Shown in pieces: positions 26,470-35,306 of a stretch of DNA of 64,000 nucleotides. The stretch comes from Sneathiella litorea (GTDB lineage Bacteria > Pseudomonadota > Alphaproteobacteria > Sneathiellales > Sneathiellaceae): contig NZ_WTUW01000002.1 of assembly GCF_009882915.1 (NCBI RefSeq), forward strand, positions 444,693-508,692, in the 5' to 3' direction. Numbering within the stretch: position 1 is the stretch's first letter; each line of letters starts with the position of its first letter. Below the pieces are notes generated by a model. It searched no databases, was not told where the DNA came from, and saw only the letters and a program-made list of their open reading frames with translations. Position numbers and translations under genes: made by a program.

Positions 26470-28065
26470 TTAATGGGCCAAGGTCTCTTCATGCCCTCTT
26501 TTAAGGCGCGCTTTGTCCACCTTGCCTACCGGCAGCATCGGCAACTCGCTCTCGAATACAAAATGCTTAGGGATCTTGTAATTGGCCAGTCTTTTGGCGC
26601 ACCATTCTTTAAGCGCGTCGGCTTCCAGCGCCACCCCATCTCTTGGAATAATATAGGCCCAACCAACCTCCGCATATAGTGGATCCGGAATCCCGACAAC
26701 CGCAGCAAGTTGAACATCCGAGTGTTCCTCCAGCGCGAGTTCTACTTCACGCGGATAGACGTTGTAACCGCCGGACTTGAACATTTCGCTTATTCGGCCG
26801 ACAAATTCTATGTTCCCGTCTTCCCTAAGCTTTGCAATATCTCCGGATCTAAACCAGCCATCATCTGTATAGGCTTCCGCTGTCGCCTCAGGTCTGTTGA
26901 AATATCCCCGCATACAAAATTCAGCACGCACCTGTATCTCTCCGCTTTCCCCTGCCTTGCACAGTGCCCCTGTCTCGTTCATGAGCCTCACTTCACCCGG
27001 GGGTGTCGGTGCGCCAATTGAATTGAACAAAACCTCCTGATTGTCCCCGGATTTTCGCGCATAGGTTACTGATCCACAGGTTTCCGTCATTCCGTAGGTG
27101 AGCCCAACATTACATTTTGATCGAAAGAGCTGGTTCACGAATTCCATCGGCATGGCCGCTCCGGAAAAGACGAACCATTGCAGGTTATCAAGCATTTCGG
27201 GAGAATATTCAGGCCGGCCCGCGATAATCTGAAACATCGTGGGCAGGATGTATAAAATATTGATTTTCTTATTCTTTATCGCGCCAATGAATTCATCGGG
27301 CAGGAACTTTTCTGTCAGAATGATTGTCCCCGCCCCCACAAAGGTATAGAGCGTCAGGAAATGCATTCCCCCGATATGATTAATGGGTAAAGGATTCAGA
27401 ACACAAGGATAAGGGGTTACCGGAAACTGCTCATTCTGAGTGCGGCTTCGCTGAAGTAACTCTCGTTGACCCAACATGACGCCTTTTGGTTTGCCGCTTG
27501 AGCCAGACGTATAAACCAGAAGAGCTGGCGTTGATAATGGAACCGCCTCTATTGCTGCAGCAAATTTCTCTGTTTCTTGGACCTTGCGGCTTCCCTCAAC
27601 CAGCCAGTCCGAAAATCCGACATCCCAGATGTCATCGGATTCCAACCCTACACTGCACCGAATTGATGAATGGGCGCGCAATAACTTCTGGGCATCTTCA
27701 CGATAGTTTCGCCCTTCTAAAGTATCGATGCTGAAAAGCAGGCTCGGCTTTGCGTCCGAAACAATATAGTCCATTTCGTTCAATTGGTATTTCGGATTAA
27801 GCCCCAACCAGATAACGCCCAGCTTTGCAGCAGCGAGAAAAGTAATTAGTGCCTCCACCCGCGGCGGCGCCAAAACAGCAACGCGATCACCAGGTAGAAT
27901 ATTCGCTGCGTGCATGGCCCGGGCGCAAGCGTCAACGGCTTCCGCCAGCTCTGAATAGCTCAGTGACGACCGGGTATCACATACAGCCGTACGCGTTGGA
28001 AAACTTTTCGCATGGTGCTCGAGATAATCTCCAATGCGGAATTGATCGAAAAGGCCATTTTCCAT
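26470..28065 (-). CDS. Acyl-CoA synthetase (AMP-forming, class I ANL superfamily)
   Basis: A 531-aa ligase. The ATP loop LLVYTSGSSGKPKGVMLGQ, the A5 motif GLTYGMTETCG, the hinge region DGWFRSGDIAKLREDGNIEF and the C-terminal lysine region LPMLPVGKVDKARLKR are complete. It activates a carboxylic acid to its CoA thioester. The start at 28065 (MENGLFDQF) follows AAAGGAAA, 2 bases after the crotonase stop. It ends an operon that starts with an IclR regulator and a TRAP importer, so its substrate is likely the imported carboxylate. The chain or ring type is not visible. Confidence 0.92.
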   Translation of the reverse strand: MENGLFDQFRIGDYLEHHAKSFPTRTAVCDTRSSLSYSELAEAVDACARAMHAANILPGDRVAVLAPPRVEALITFLAAAKLGVIWLGLNPKYQLNEMDYIVSDAKPSLLFSIDTLEGRNYREDAQKLLRAHSSIRCSVGLESDDIWDVGFSDWLVEGSRKVQETEKFAAAIEAVPLSTPALLVYTSGSSGKPKGVMLGQRELLQRSRTQNEQFPVTPYPCVLNPLPINHIGGMHFLTLYTFVGAGTIILTEKFLPDEFIGAIKNKKINILYILPTMFQIIAGRPEYSPEMLDNLQWFVFSGAAMPMEFVNQLFRSKCNVGLTYGMTETCGSVTYARKSGDNQEVLFNSIGAPTPPGEVRLMNETGALCKAGESGEIQVRAEFCMRGYFNRPEATAEAYTDDGWFRSGDIAKLREDGNIEFVGRISEMFKSGGYNVYPREVELALEEHSDVQLAAVVGIPDPLYAEVGWAYIIPRDGVALEADALKEWCAKRLANYKIPKHFVFESELPMLPVGKVDKARLKRGHEETLAH

Positions 28066-28067
28066 TT

Positions 28068-28862
28068 TTATTTTCCTTTTGCAGTCTTCCCGACGGTTGC
28101 ACCGCGTGCGGCATTTCCTTCCTGATCCGTCATGCAAACTAGCATTTCATCCATGTCGGCATAGCTGGTCGAGGCATTCAGGGCATTCGCATTTGTATTG
28201 ACCGCCCGTTTGATAATGCGTACGGGCAAGCGCGGAACCTGCAAAGCCTCTTCCGCGAGATTTTGAGCCTTTTCAAGAGCTTCTCCAGGCGCAGAAATGG
28301 CATCCGCCAGACCCCAGCTTTCACATTCGGTAGCCATATGACGACGACAAAGTATGGATAGGGTTTTTGTTCTTGCGGGACCTATCAGATTATTCAGCCT
28401 TGGCAAGGTGGACCAGCCAAAGTTCAATCCAAGCTTAACTTCCGGCACATAGACCCATGCATCCGACGCCATTATCCGCCAATCGCAACTAACGGCAATG
28501 CCAAGGCCGCCGCCGACAGCGCCACCTTCGATCGCCGCGATTGTAAGCTGCGGTAGCTCCTCCCATTCTCGGCATAGCCTGGACCCCTCATAGGCCCATT
28601 GGCGAACGCGATTTATATCTGTTTCCCCTTCAATTTTTGAGAAGGTGGAAATATCGGCACCAGCCGAAAAGAACCCGCCCTTCCCGCTGAGAATGACCAC
28701 CTGAACAGATGTATCTTTTCGCAGGCTCAGGGCTGCATCCATCAGCCCCTCTATGACATCATCATTGAAAGCATTGCGCGCTTCCGGGCGGCTAATCTGG
28801 ACAATCGCCAACCCCGGTATTTCCTTTGAATATTCCAGACTTACAGCTTCCGATTTTGTCAT
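28068..28862 (-). CDS. Crotonase-superfamily protein (enoyl-CoA hydratase/isomerase)
   Basis: A 264-aa crotonase-fold enzyme. The oxyanion-hole segment SGKGGFFSAGADISTF and the second half AAIEGGAVGGGLGIAVSCDW are clear. The first catalytic glutamate of typical hydratases (GGGCELA) is replaced: the sequence reads GGGLGIA. The second glutamate is kept in VYVPEVKLGLNFG. This pattern fits isomerases or other crotonase reactions better than simple hydration. It overlaps the oxidoreductase gene by 4 bases and is followed by an acyl-CoA ligase. Confidence 0.9.
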   Translation of the reverse strand: MTKSEAVSLEYSKEIPGLAIVQISRPEARNAFNDDVIEGLMDAALSLRKDTSVQVVILSGKGGFFSAGADISTFSKIEGETDINRVRQWAYEGSRLCREWEELPQLTIAAIEGGAVGGGLGIAVSCDWRIMASDAWVYVPEVKLGLNFGWSTLPRLNNLIGPARTKTLSILCRRHMATECESWGLADAISAPGEALEKAQNLAEEALQVPRLPVRIIKRAVNTNANALNASTSYADMDEMLVCMTDQEGNAARGATVGKTAKGK

Positions 28863-29842
28863 TTTTTTATCTCCAGTATTATTTTTCCGGAATGTTTTCT
28901 TTTATTTAACGCCACATAGGCTTCATTGATTTTATTGATTGGAAGCACGAGGCCAGGCTTGGGGTGCAATCGTCCCTGTTCATAAAACGCGAAGAGCTGT
29001 TCAAAAGATTCCCGCGTTTCTAATGGGAAGCGAGATTGATAAGGCCCCCAATAAAACCCACACACATCTACATTTTTGACGAGAAGATGATTTGACGGAA
29101 GGCTCGCCGCACTGCCCGTCGCAAAACCAATCAATAACAACCGCCCTTCAAATTTGAGGCATCTTAAGGATTCCCGCGTGACGCCCCCACCGACCATATC
29201 CAGAACAATATCAATACCTTTTCCGTCCGTTGCCTCCATAATTTTCTGGCGCAATTGGGAAGGGTCGCTATCAAAGACAGCAGATGCACCAAGCCTGAGC
29301 AGGTCTTCCTGCCGCGACACTCCACCGGCAACGGCAATCACATTGGCACCAAGGGCAACTGCCAAATCCACTGCGGCACGCCCTACCCCACCGGCTGCAC
29401 CGGTAATCAGGACGCTCTCCCCTTTTTGGAATCTGCCTCGGTGTAGAAGGCCGCAGTAAGCGGTTCCATATGCAATATAGAACCCAGCAGCTTCTTCTGC
29501 GGACATGCTTTTTGGAATTTTTATAGCCGTTCTTGCATCAACAGCAGCAATTTCCGCATATGCACCGGAAGGAACCTGACAGATAATCCTGTCACCAACC
29601 ATAAAGCCTGAGACATCATCAGCCACTTCTATGACAGTGCCACAAAGTTCTGCACCGGGAATGAAGGGCAGGTCGAGCTTCTCCTGATACTCTCCCGACA
29701 TAACCAGAGTATCGGCAAAATTAACACCCGCCGCCTGCACTTCGACAAGAAGCTGCCCAGGCCTCAACTGAGGTTCCGGAATATCCCTTAGTTCCAGTGA
29801 GCGTGGCCAACCGTAGCTATCGCATAAAATTCCTCGCATCAT
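28859..29842 (-). CDS. Zinc-independent quinone oxidoreductase/enoyl reductase (MDR superfamily)
   Basis: A 327-aa medium-chain dehydrogenase without the catalytic zinc cysteines. The GroES-like N-terminal domain (AAGVNFADTLVMSGEYQ, FIPGAELCGTVIEV) and the Rossmann loop ITGAAGGVGRAAVDLA for NADPH are present. Family members reduce quinones or 2-enoyl-CoA double bonds; with a crotonase and a CoA ligase next to it, an enoyl-CoA reductase role is plausible. The start overlaps the DctM stop. Confidence 0.92.
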   Translation of the reverse strand: MMRGILCDSYGWPRSLELRDIPEPQLRPGQLLVEVQAAGVNFADTLVMSGEYQEKLDLPFIPGAELCGTVIEVADDVSGFMVGDRIICQVPSGAYAEIAAVDARTAIKIPKSMSAEEAAGFYIAYGTAYCGLLHRGRFQKGESVLITGAAGGVGRAAVDLAVALGANVIAVAGGVSRQEDLLRLGASAVFDSDPSQLRQKIMEATDGKGIDIVLDMVGGGVTRESLRCLKFEGRLLLIGFATGSAASLPSNHLLVKNVDVCGFYWGPYQSRFPLETRESFEQLFAFYEQGRLHPKPGLVLPINKINEAYVALNKRKHSGKIILEIKK

Positions 29843-31128
29843 TGCCCCATCGTATTAGGCAGCCAAAGAATGATCTGCGGCATCAGGATCAAAGCCGTGA
29901 TTAGAAGAAGGTGAGCGCAAACATGCGGCCAGACCCCGGAGAAAACCTCCTCTACCGGACGGCCGACCTTCTTCGCAACAATAAACACATTAAGACCCAC
30001 CGGTGGCGTCACCATCCCCACTTCAGCCAGTAGAATAACCACGATGCCGAACCAGATTGGGTCAAAGCCGAGCTGCAGCACCACCGGCAAAGCAATCGGG
30101 ATGGTCAAAATAAGGATAGATAGCTGATCCAAAAAGCAGCCAAGTATCAGGTAAAGGACCGCAAAAAAGAAGATTACCATATAGGGATGGAGATTATGGC
30201 TGACGACAAAATCCACAAGCGACTGGGTTATCTGCGTAATCGTGACAAAATATCCGAAGATATGGGCACAAATCACGATCAGACCTATCATGGCGGACGT
30301 AATGACCGTATTGAGCAATGCTGTTTTAAAGGCGGACCAGTTGAGTGTTCCGTTCATCATTGTGAAAAAGAATGCCCCCAAGGCCCCTAACGCTGAGGCC
30401 TCGACCGGGGTTGCAATGCCAAGATAGATCAAACCTGTCACAAGCATGAACAAGCCAATGAATGGTCCTGCTACTCTCAGGGATCTAAACTTCTCCGCCC
30501 AGCTGTAAGATTGCGACTTGCGCGCCAATGAAGGCTTCAGGAATAACAACAACCAAATAGTCAATATTACCACAAGGGTTACCAGCAAGCCGGGAATTAT
30601 GCCTGCCACAAGCAGCGCCGCAACACTTGTGCCGCTAAGCAGGCCATAGAAGATAATCGCCACACTCGGCGGGATCAGCATGGCTAGAGTTCCAGAAATG
30701 GAGACAATGCCGCTGGCGAAGCTGGGTTCATACCCTTCCTTTACCATGGCGGGAATACTAGTGGTGGAGAGTGTTGCCGCCGCAGCAGTACTGGATCCGG
30801 AAATTGCCCCGAATGCAGCACCGGTCAGTGCTGTGGAGATGCCCAGGCCGCCGGGAACGCGGCCAGTCCATCGGGCGATACATTCAAACAGGGAATTCGA
30901 CACGCCGCTCACGATCATGAATTCCGCCATCAGCAGAAACATTGGAATCGTCAGAAACTCGTAACTACTAAGTGCAGAAGACGGTGCTGTCAGCAGGATA
31001 CCGTTTACCAAGGTAACGCCACCGACAAGAAATAGCCCTATACTGCCCGAGATGACGAGACAAAAGGCAACTGGACAGCCTACAGCCAGCAGAAGAAGCA
31101 GGACCCCGACGGGAAGTGCAATTTCCAT
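29839..31128 (-). CDS. dctM: TRAP transporter large permease DctM
   Basis: A 429-aa, 12-helix protein: FLTIPMFLLMAEFMIVSG near the start, AAFGAISGSSTAAAATLSTTS, TLAMLIPPSVAIIFYG and MVTPPVGLNVFIVAKKVG at the end, all DctM landmarks. The start is adjacent to the DctQ stop and the stop overlaps the oxidoreductase start, so the import and catabolic genes are one translational unit. Confidence 0.95.
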   Translation of the reverse strand: MEIALPVGVLLLLLAVGCPVAFCLVISGSIGLFLVGGVTLVNGILLTAPSSALSSYEFLTIPMFLLMAEFMIVSGVSNSLFECIARWTGRVPGGLGISTALTGAAFGAISGSSTAAAATLSTTSIPAMVKEGYEPSFASGIVSISGTLAMLIPPSVAIIFYGLLSGTSVAALLVAGIIPGLLVTLVVILTIWLLLFLKPSLARKSQSYSWAEKFRSLRVAGPFIGLFMLVTGLIYLGIATPVEASALGALGAFFFTMMNGTLNWSAFKTALLNTVITSAMIGLIVICAHIFGYFVTITQITQSLVDFVVSHNLHPYMVIFFFAVLYLILGCFLDQLSILILTIPIALPVVLQLGFDPIWFGIVVILLAEVGMVTPPVGLNVFIVAKKVGRPVEEVFSGVWPHVCAHLLLITALILMPQIILWLPNTMGQ

Positions 31129-31674
31129 CTACAGTTCCTCCGTCAAATGTTCGTGGACAGGGTCCAGCTCCACCGAGGGTATCAAGGAGCAAAGTACAGA
31201 ATGAAAACAGCGCAAGGACAGTAACGCCATGCCGAGCGGGATGATCAGTTTCGATGGCCAGATCGGCCAGTTCAACGTCCCGAACATAACCTCATTGGCA
31301 ACCCAAGCATCCCATGCAACTGCTGCAGTGATAATCGTAATATAAAGAAAGATCGCCCCAGCTGCGAGACTGGTAATCAATGAGGAATAACCGCGAATTG
31401 GTTTCGGTAGCCAGCGCGCAAAAAAATCTACATTGATATGATTATTGCTGCGCAGCGTGAAGGAAAAGCCGAAGATAAACGCCGCCGGCAATAAATAGAG
31501 CATTGTCACATCATACACCCACGATAAAGGTGAATTCAGCGCATAACGCAATCCCACATCGAGCGATGTAAGAAGCATCATTATGGCAACGGAAGCGGCT
31601 GCTGCGCCGGCAAGCAGATAATCAAGGCGCAGCAGACAGCGATCCAGCCATAAAATGGCTGCTTTTGCAAACAT
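31129..31674 (-). CDS. dctQ: TRAP transporter small permease DctQ
   Basis: A 181-aa protein with four hydrophobic helices and the DctQ pattern LRYALNSPLSWVYDVTMLYL, then LRSNNHINVDFFARWLP. The gene touches both neighbours: the ATG overlaps the last base of dctP and the stop abuts dctM. Confidence 0.93.
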   Translation of the reverse strand: MFAKAAILWLDRCLLRLDYLLAGAAAASVAIMMLLTSLDVGLRYALNSPLSWVYDVTMLYLLPAAFIFGFSFTLRSNNHINVDFFARWLPKPIRGYSSLITSLAAGAIFLYITIITAAVAWDAWVANEVMFGTLNWPIWPSKLIIPLGMALLSLRCFHSVLCSLIPSVELDPVHEHLTEEL

Positions 31675-32717
31675 CAGTTCGCGCTAACTTGCTTCTGAAA
31701 TGCTTGAAGGACATCGTTGCCGGGCATGTTAAGGCCATCCACCCGATCAGCCCAGGCCTTGTGAACACCTGCAAGTGCTTCATTCAATTTGGCGAGCTCA
31801 CCATCATCCATTGTATTTGGAGTAATGCCATCATTCGTCAATTCTTCAATGACTTTCGGCTCCTTGGCATCGATATATTCGCAATGTGTTTTGGTGGCGA
31901 AGTTTCCGGCTTCAACTAACGCCTTCTGCTGTTCCGAAGACAAGGATTCCCATGCGCGATCGCTGATCGCATATACCGTAATGAAGCTGCCGAGGCTTAC
32001 ATCGGTCGTCATATGCTTCAGCACGGTTTGTATGTCGAAAACCTTGACGCTTTGCAGGGGCGCCAGAGTTCCGTCCAGAGTACCACGGGTCATTGATGGG
32101 AGGATGTCTGGCCCCGGCATCCGGACGGAAACGGAGTTCAAGGTATTGGCTGTCATATCCATAGCACCACCTGCGGTGCGGATTTTAAGCCCCTCGAAAT
32201 CTTCAACTTTTGAAACTTTCTTGTTTACGGTCAATACTTTGTAAGGCGCATATGCAGCTGAAACCAGTACACGCACACCCTTCGGCGTAAATTCGTTCTC
32301 GGCAAGAATCCCGCCACCTGTTGCCAAGGCGGCAAATGCTTCGGTGCCCTCACAGGCCGTACTGAACATTGCGGGAAGTTCCGCAACGCTGCTGAGAACA
32401 AACTTATCCGAGATATATGCAGGAGAAATATCGGCAATATCGGCAACACCGGTCTGAACCAATGTCAACGCATCCTTACCCTTTCCAAGCTGTTCGCCGG
32501 GGAAATATTGAATATCGATCTGACCGCCAGAGAGCTCCTTTGCCTTGCCCATAAAGGGTTCCGCCATATTCTTAACCGTATAATGGCTCGGCGGCATCCA
32601 GTCCGCGAATTTCAGCGTTACTTTCTCTGCAGCTTGTGCCCCGCCGGCTAATGCACTTGCGATCATGAATGCCGCAATAGTCGAAACAGATGTGGATTTT
32701 TTTATTAACTGGTGCAC
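31674..32717 (-). CDS. dctP: TRAP transporter substrate-binding protein DctP
   Basis: A 347-aa receptor with a Sec signal peptide (about residues 1-29, ending AGGAQA). The mature protein begins KVTLKFADWMPPSHYTVKNM and contains DFEGLKIRTAGGAMDMTAN (the ligand-carboxylate arginine) and TRGTLDGTLAPLQSVKV. This is the DctP7-like group found with aromatic and other organic-acid systems. It sits between the IclR gene (42-base gap) and dctQ. Confidence 0.93.
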   Translation of the reverse strand: MHQLIKKSTSVSTIAAFMIASALAGGAQAAEKVTLKFADWMPPSHYTVKNMAEPFMGKAKELSGGQIDIQYFPGEQLGKGKDALTLVQTGVADIADISPAYISDKFVLSSVAELPAMFSTACEGTEAFAALATGGGILAENEFTPKGVRVLVSAAYAPYKVLTVNKKVSKVEDFEGLKIRTAGGAMDMTANTLNSVSVRMPGPDILPSMTRGTLDGTLAPLQSVKVFDIQTVLKHMTTDVSLGSFITVYAISDRAWESLSSEQQKALVEAGNFATKTHCEYIDAKEPKVIEELTNDGITPNTMDDGELAKLNEALAGVHKAWADRVDGLNMPGNDVLQAFQKQVSAN

Positions 32718-32759
32718 TGCTCTCTCCTTGTTAGGTTTTTTTATTGTTTAATTGATCTA

Positions 32760-33527
32760 CTACAAACTTCTTTCCGCCAAATATTCAGCGGACAGATTGA
32801 CCGCAGTATTTTCGGCAACGATACGCAACTCTTTCACTATTTTGTCGATAGATACTTCTTTGATACGGGCGGCCGGTCCCGTTATGCCGATGCTGTAAAG
32901 AACGCCAAATGGCTCCAAAAATACCGGACAGGCCACACTACAGACCCCTTCGTCAATTTCACCATCGCAAACCGCATATCCGTCCCGACGCGCAACTTCT
33001 ATTGCCTCATGCGCCGCTTCGATTTCCGATGCGGAGAGATTTGATTGCTGGCATTCCTGCTCCAGCCAGCTTTCAATCTCCTTCTTGTCCCGGAAAGCGA
33101 GAATTATTCGGCTTGAGGAACATTTATCCAATGGACGACTACCAAGCCCAGGATAGACATAAGACCGCTCCCCACTTCGAGGTGTAACAACATCGAATAT
33201 TTCGACCACACCATTTGAAAGACGGGCACAGAACGCCGTTTCCTCAAATCTATTCTCAAGCTCGCGAAGCGCTTTTGTAAACGCCTTGCCCTTATAGGAC
33301 GCAGAAATTCGGGACCGAATGATATCATCTAGGGCAGGACCCAGCGTATAATTCCCTGAGTCCGAATGGGTCAGATACCCTGCTTCACACAGAGTTGCCG
33401 CCATGCGATGAGCAGAACTTTTCGGTAATTCCGCTTTTTTCATCAGTTCCGAGACAGCGAGCCCACCCGGCGCCGCCGCGACCACCGATAAAATCTTATG
33501 ATATCGGGTCAATGGCCCAGATTTCAT
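32760..33527 (-). CDS. IclR family transcriptional regulator
   Basis: A 255-aa protein with an N-terminal winged helix (LAVSELMKKAELPKSSAHRMAATL, about 20-43) and a C-terminal effector domain (RPLDKCSSSRIILAF, DGEIDEGVCSVACPVF). It is the first gene of the leftward operon of TRAP importer, oxidoreductase, crotonase and CoA ligase, so it most likely controls it in response to the imported acid or its CoA ester (inference). The effector cannot be told. Confidence 0.93.
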   Translation of the reverse strand: MKSGPLTRYHKILSVVAAAPGGLAVSELMKKAELPKSSAHRMAATLCEAGYLTHSDSGNYTLGPALDDIIRSRISASYKGKAFTKALRELENRFEETAFCARLSNGVVEIFDVVTPRSGERSYVYPGLGSRPLDKCSSSRIILAFRDKKEIESWLEQECQQSNLSASEIEAAHEAIEVARRDGYAVCDGEIDEGVCSVACPVFLEPFGVLYSIGITGPAARIKEVSIDKIVKELRIVAENTAVNLSAEYLAERSL

Positions 33528-33612
33528 TTTCAGAGAGTCCTGTTTTTTGAGACCATATCCCGAATATTAAGACAGCCAGATAAATAAAGTCAAGCAATGA
33601 GTTTATTGAGCC

Positions 33613-33748
33613 GGCGCCATCAAATGAACGCCCCCCCCCCCTCACCTCCGCGTGGCAAAAATTGTTACTAGGTTGCCGCCACTCCGCGAGTACTGCACTT
33701 CCTTGAATCTTGAATGATTTTCGGTAGGTTAAATGGCGGCGACAGTAC
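33613..33748 (-). mobile_element. Decayed IS6-family fragment, copy D
   Basis: On the minus strand, 33735-33660 reads RHLTYRKSFKIQGSAVLAEW and RQPSNN, matching the IS6-type transposase C-terminus (ERHLTSRENFKLQRSAALAEWRQL). A weak right end is seen at 33613 (GGCGCCATCAAATGAACG). AGTACTGTC at about 33748 resembles the left terminal repeat, so this may be a very short two-ended derivative. A run of ten C lies at 33631-33640. Confidence 0.65.
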
Positions 33749-34132
33749 TGTTCGATACTATAATACTCAGGTTTATGGTTCCTATTTCGCGGCCCATTAT
33801 CCGACTTCCCCCATCAACCGTATATAAATCGAAAAAATTTCGATTTTTCTCGACGGAATTTTAAATGTGATCCGTTGAATGATCATTCCATGCAAGCCTT
33901 GAGCTCAATCCAGAGGAGATGATGAAAGATGCAATGCTCTTATACCGACACCTGCACCATGAAAATACACGACTCCAAACAGCCTTTGAATACTTTGAGC
34001 TACCGGATTCGCTGCCAAATGCTGTAAGAAGAGCGAAACCCTTTTTGAAGCGACACACTTTACCCCTGAATATTTTCAATAATTTTAGCAGCCCAATTAC
34101 GCCGCCCACATACAAAATCAAGGAATTAAGAA
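33749..34132. promoter_or_regulatory. Promoter region of the RND efflux operon with palindromes
   Basis: About 380 bases with no supported gene; a 131-codon frame from 33919 has a poor ribosome site and no recognisable content. An AT-rich hairpin ATCGAAAAAATTTCGAT lies near 33827-33844. A perfect 12-base palindrome, GAATGATCATTC, lies at 33877-33888, as expected for a TetR-type operator controlling an efflux pump. No regulator gene is adjacent. Confidence 0.4.
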
Positions 34133-35302
34133 ATGGCCAGACAAACCGGTATCCTGTGCCGCGCGCTTCTCGCGGCATTTGTGTTGGGTTATCCGCTGAA
34201 TGTTCAGGCACAGGCGGCAAAGCCTCAAGGTCCTGCGGAAGTAGGAGTCGTAGAGGTGCATCAACAGACCGTGCCTCATACCGTGCAAATACCCGGGCGG
34301 GCGGTTGCCTATGAGCAAGCTGGCGTGCGCCCAAGGGTTACTGGTGTAATCACTGAAAAACTGTATACCCCGGGTAAGGAACTGAAAGCTGGCGATCCCC
34401 TGTTCCAACTGGATGACGCGAGCTACGCCGCTGAAGTCGCCTCAAAAGAGGCTGCGGTGGTAGAGGCTGAGGCGGATTTACCTGTCAAGCAGGCAGCATA
34501 CGACCGCGCCCTGAGACTGCATAGTACCGGCACGACGAGTGAGGCAACACTCGAAACGGCGCAATCATCTCTGGCCTCTGCTAAAGCCACTCTGCAATCA
34601 GCGAAGGCCGCGCTGAAATTTGCACGAACCCAGCTATCATGGACCACAATCCGTGCCCCGATAGATGGCGTGGCCGAAGTTGCCTCGGTCTCAATCGGTG
34701 ATTTAGTGACCGAAGGACAAACCAACACTCTGACGACAATTACGACGCTGGACCCAATCGATGCTGATATGCTTGATACCAGTGCAAATATCCTTGCAGT
34801 TCGCAAACAAATTAGAAGCGGAACTCTTGAGTTCAACCGAAAAATCACCGCCCAACTAACTCTCGAAAATGGCGAAGTATATCTTGGCGAAGGTAGTCTT
34901 GTGACTCCAAGCGCTAGTGTGTCTACCTCAACAGGCACAGTGTCAGTAAGGTTTCGTTTCGAGAACCCACATCACCTAATCAGGCCGGGAATGTTCCTGC
35001 GTGCACAAGTTACCCTCGGTACAAAAAGCGCCGTATTGGTTCCGCAACGGGCTGGTGAGCATGGTGCCGATGGAAAACTGAAGATCTTTGTGGTTGGTGA
35101 GGACGGCAAATCAAAGCAGCTCAGCCTTGAGACCGCCGGTTCATATGAGAATAACTGGATCATTCAATCCGGATTGGAGGATGGCACGTTGGTCATTGTT
35201 GACGGGCAAAAAAATCTGCGCGCGGGCGTCGAACTCAAGCCTGTTCCCGTGAAGATTGATGCGGATGGCTTAACTCAGGAAAAATTGGTCGGATTGGAGT
35301 AA
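34133..35302 (+). CDS. RND efflux periplasmic adaptor (membrane fusion protein, AcrA/MexA family)
   Basis: A 389-aa protein with a signal peptide (to about residue 24, NVQAQA). It then has the MFP order: half-lipoyl (GVRPRVTGVITEKLYTPGKE), an alpha-helical hairpin (about 95-160, Ala-rich, TTSEATLETAQSSLASAKAT), second half-lipoyl (WTTIRAPIDGVAEVASVSIG), beta-barrel (VSVRFRFENPHHLIRPGMFL) and a membrane-proximal domain. No lipobox cysteine is seen. It bridges the RND pump to an outer-membrane channel. The pump gene starts 4 bases downstream. No TolC/OprM gene follows. Confidence 0.94.
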   Translation: MARQTGILCRALLAAFVLGYPLNVQAQAAKPQGPAEVGVVEVHQQTVPHTVQIPGRAVAYEQAGVRPRVTGVITEKLYTPGKELKAGDPLFQLDDASYAAEVASKEAAVVEAEADLPVKQAAYDRALRLHSTGTTSEATLETAQSSLASAKATLQSAKAALKFARTQLSWTTIRAPIDGVAEVASVSIGDLVTEGQTNTLTTITTLDPIDADMLDTSANILAVRKQIRSGTLEFNRKITAQLTLENGEVYLGEGSLVTPSASVSTSTGTVSVRFRFENPHHLIRPGMFLRAQVTLGTKSAVLVPQRAGEHGADGKLKIFVVGEDGKSKQLSLETAGSYENNWIIQSGLEDGTLVIVDGQKNLRAGVELKPVPVKIDADGLTQEKLVGLE

Positions 35303-35306
35303 CTTG

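Noticed and set aside
33919-34314. 131-codon rightward frame before the RND adaptor gene
   Set aside because: The ribosome site is too close to the ATG, the frame overlaps the well-supported adaptor start, and the translation looks random.
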